Source: a bacterium BMS3Bbin02
Lineage (GTDB): Bacteria; Actinomycetota; Acidimicrobiia; Spongiisociales; UBA5794
Reading direction: 5' to 3'
NCBI GenBank assembly: GCA_002898115.1
Contig: BDTL01000247.1
Coordinates: 1-7,366 of the forward strand
Length of the DNA: 7,366 bases
Part shown: piece after piece, positions 6,416-7,366 of the stretch
How the letters are laid out: every line of letters begins with the position of its first letter
Numbering within the stretch: the first letter of the stretch is position 1
Notes under the pieces: generated by a model
Seen by the model: only the letters and a program-made list of their open reading frames with translations
Databases searched by the model: none
What the model was told of the DNA's origin: nothing
Position numbers and translations under genes: made by a program

Positions 6416-7009
6416 ATGTTCGGTCGTCAGCCCCGCAAGTCCACCAAAATAGTGGTTCTCACAGCAGTCTTCGGGCTCGTGCTCGCGGCTTGCGGCGGCG
6501 GCGCATCACCCGACGCAGACGTGTTCACCGCTGCTCCACGCGCCAACGACGATGCAGTCGAGATAGCGACGAACACGGCGGCCGAGGAGCCGGCCCCCAC
6601 TGAAATCGTGTCCGAGGCAGTTGCCGTCGTAGCGGAACCTGTTGAGCTTGATGCGGAGCCTGTCGAGGTCATCGTAACCCTGGGCGAGGCAACCCTGGGC
6701 GAGTTCACCGTAGACATGTCTCAGTCGGCATTCGACGCCGGGGTTTCATACCGGTTCGTTGTCACCAATGAGGGTGCCGTCGGTCATGAGTTTATGGTAG
6801 TTGCTCCTCTGGAGTCGGGGGACGGGAGCATGGAAGAGATAGATGCAGCGGCCCTGTTCGTTATCCACGAGGAAGACCTACCCCCGGGTGCGACGGTTGA
6901 GGTGGTCTATAGCTTCCCTGTCGACACCGTGCTCGGCCTTGAAGCCGCTTGTTATGTCCCCGGCCACTATGAAGCCGGCATGAAGACACCGGTTGTTGTC
7001 ACCGGCTGA
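6416..7009 (+). CDS. Lipid-anchored type 1 copper protein (cupredoxin)
   Basis: This 197-residue exported protein probably carries electrons at the outer face of the membrane. The N-terminus has basic residues (Arg4-Lys11), a hydrophobic core (12-25) and a lipobox LAAC with Cys26, predicting cleavage by lipoprotein signal peptidase and lipid anchoring. Residues 30-82 are an acidic Ala/Glu/Pro/Val-rich tether with short repeats. From about residue 84 the sequence has the beta-strand pattern of a cupredoxin. It shows VGHEFMVV (His124) and a C-terminal CYVPGHYEAGM (Cys179, His184, Met189). Together these give the complete His-Cys-His-Met ligand set of a blue copper site, with C-x4-H-x4-M spacing like that of rusticyanin. 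LPPGATVEVVYSF (155-167) is the typical strand before the copper loop. It stands alone, divergent from a two-component system, with its own terminator. A redox partner cannot be named; a copper-storage or copper-delivery role is an alternative. Confidence 0.85.
   Translation: MFGRQPRKSTKIVVLTAVFGLVLAACGGGASPDADVFTAAPRANDDAVEIATNTAAEEPAPTEIVSEAVAVVAEPVELDAEPVEVIVTLGEATLGEFTVDMSQSAFDAGVSYRFVVTNEGAVGHEFMVVAPLESGDGSMEEIDAAALFVIHEEDLPPGATVEVVYSFPVDTVLGLEAACYVPGHYEAGMKTPVVVTG
6632..6673 (+). repeat. Imperfect 21-bp tandem repeat in the lipoprotein tether
   Basis: Two adjacent 21-bp units encode AEPVELD and AEPVEVI (protein residues 73-86). They differ mainly at third positions and near the end. They form part of the flexible tether between the lipid anchor and the copper domain. 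Confidence 0.75.
6676..6703 (+). repeat. Perfect 13-bp direct repeat with 15-bp period
   Basis: AACCCTGGGCGAG occurs at 6676-6688 and again at 6691-6703. The 15-bp period keeps the frame and encodes TLGEATLGE (residues 88-96) at the start of the copper domain. A recent in-frame duplication by replication slippage would explain the perfect identity. Confidence 0.8.
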
Positions 7010-7026
7010 GCCGGATAGGTCTCCTG

Positions 7027-7066
7027 ACAACCCTCTTCCCCGTGCGCCTCGCCGGGAGGGGGTTGT
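7027..7066 (+). terminator. Intrinsic terminator after the cupredoxin gene
   Basis: A 13-bp stem pairs 7027-7039 with 7054-7066 (two G-U wobbles at 7034/7059 and 7037/7056) around a 14-nt loop. It begins 17 nt after the stop codon and is followed by a short, interrupted T stretch. The stem is strong and the U-tract weak, a combination common in GC-rich bacteria. It would isolate the lipoprotein transcript from the next gene. Confidence 0.75.
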
Positions 7067-7076
7067 TCCTTACCTC

Positions 7077-7102
7077 GGGGTGCACAACATGCGAGACACC
7101 CC
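7077..7102. promoter_or_regulatory. Inverted repeat abutting a promoter-like sequence
   Basis: GGGGTG (7077-7082) and CACCCC (7097-7102) are a perfect 6-bp inverted repeat separated by 14 bp. The right arm ends exactly where the candidate -35 box begins, which suits an operator. A transcribed hairpin is less likely, since it lies upstream of the putative start. Confidence 0.35.
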
Positions 7103-7131
7103 TGGACAGACTGACCGACCAGCGATAGGTT
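7103..7131 (+). promoter_or_regulatory. Candidate sigma-70-type promoter for the last gene
   Basis: TGGACA (7103-7108, five of six matching TTGACA) is followed after 17 bp by TAGGTT (7126-7131), which fits the TANNNT pattern common in actinobacterial promoters. The expected transcription start is at or within a base or two of the ATG at 7137, which would make the mRNA leaderless. Confidence 0.4.
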
Positions 7132-7136
7132 GGGGT

Positions 7137-7366
7137 ATGGTATCGAATCGTTTCGACAGACTTTTCCGGCGCCTGGTTGCCGCGTTCAGGCATCATCAGG
7201 ATGTACCGCGGACGCCTGCAAACGTTGGCGACCTCGGTGCTGCCCGGTGGGAGCTTGAGGCCGTCAGGAATGCGATTGCCGACGAACGAGAACGGATGAC
7301 CCCGCGGCCCCTCAACCGTGGGCCACTGCGCAAGGTCAATATGTCAGAAAGTGATCTGGCCCGTCT
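7137..7366 (+). CDS. Unrecognised protein, N-terminal part (runs off window)
   Basis: An ATG-initiated frame stays open for 76 codons to the window end, so the gene is incomplete at its 3' end. The visible part is soluble-looking and strongly charged. It has a basic amphipathic start (MVSNRFDRLFRRLVAAFRHH), a Pro-containing spacer, then a probable helix rich in Glu, Arg and Ala (about residues 35-55) and a basic Pro/Arg patch (55-67). I see no signal peptide, membrane helix or recognisable motif, and I assign no function. An AGG lies 7 nt upstream, but a leaderless start is equally plausible. The case for a real gene rests on the open frame, its position after a terminator and a promoter-like sequence, and codon use similar to its neighbours. 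Confidence 0.55.
   Translation, partial: MVSNRFDRLFRRLVAAFRHHQDVPRTPANVGDLGAARWELEAVRNAIADERERMTPRPLNRGPLRKVNMSESDLAR

Noticed and set aside
6999..7196. A 65-codon minus-strand frame across the terminator and last promoter
   Set aside because: It overlaps the lipoprotein terminator, the inverted repeat and the start of a better-supported plus-strand gene, and encodes no recognisable features.

Overview
The window looks like a chromosomal segment of a GC-rich, Gram-positive-type bacterium, most likely an actinomycete-type lineage (Actinomycetota). The reasons are the GC-rich codon use, the short or absent 5' leaders, an NtrB-less HisKA_3/NarL two-component pair and a lipoprotein-anchored copper protein. 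No rRNA or other taxonomic marker is present, so the class (Acidimicrobiia or a neighbouring lineage would fit) is a guess.

Positions 3-3903 (+) are the end of a complex I operon: the C-terminal half of nuoL, complete nuoM and complete nuoN. They are tightly packed (5 nt between nuoL and nuoM, and an ATGA overlap between nuoM and nuoN). These are the three antiporter-like, proton-pumping membrane subunits of NADH-quinone oxidoreductase. The channel lysines and histidines are in place. The buried glutamate of transmembrane helix 5, normally almost invariant in this family, is Asp in NuoM and appears to be Met in NuoN.

Positions 3904-4023 separate the convergent nuoN and histidine kinase genes and hold only a modest hairpin. 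Positions 4024-6221 (-) carry a two-component system in the order response regulator then kinase, again with an ATGA stop/start overlap. The kinase is a four-helix membrane protein with a probable GAF domain and a HisKA_3/HATPase core. The regulator is of the NarL/FixJ type with a LuxR-type DNA-binding domain.

Positions 6222-6415 form the divergent control region between the regulator and a lipoprotein gene. It contains three TTGCC motifs spaced exactly 23 bp apart. Positions 6416-7009 (+) encode a secreted, lipid-anchored type 1 copper protein (cupredoxin) with an apparent His/Cys/His/Met ligand set, followed by a strong hairpin terminator at 7027-7066. An inverted repeat and a promoter-like sequence at 7077-7131 then lead directly, possibly without a leader, into an unrecognised gene that runs off the window end.

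A reasonable but unproven reading is that the two-component pair controls the divergent electron-transfer protein, placing a respiratory sensor/regulator and an extracytoplasmic electron carrier beside complex I. I see no CRISPR, tRNA, mobile element or defence system.
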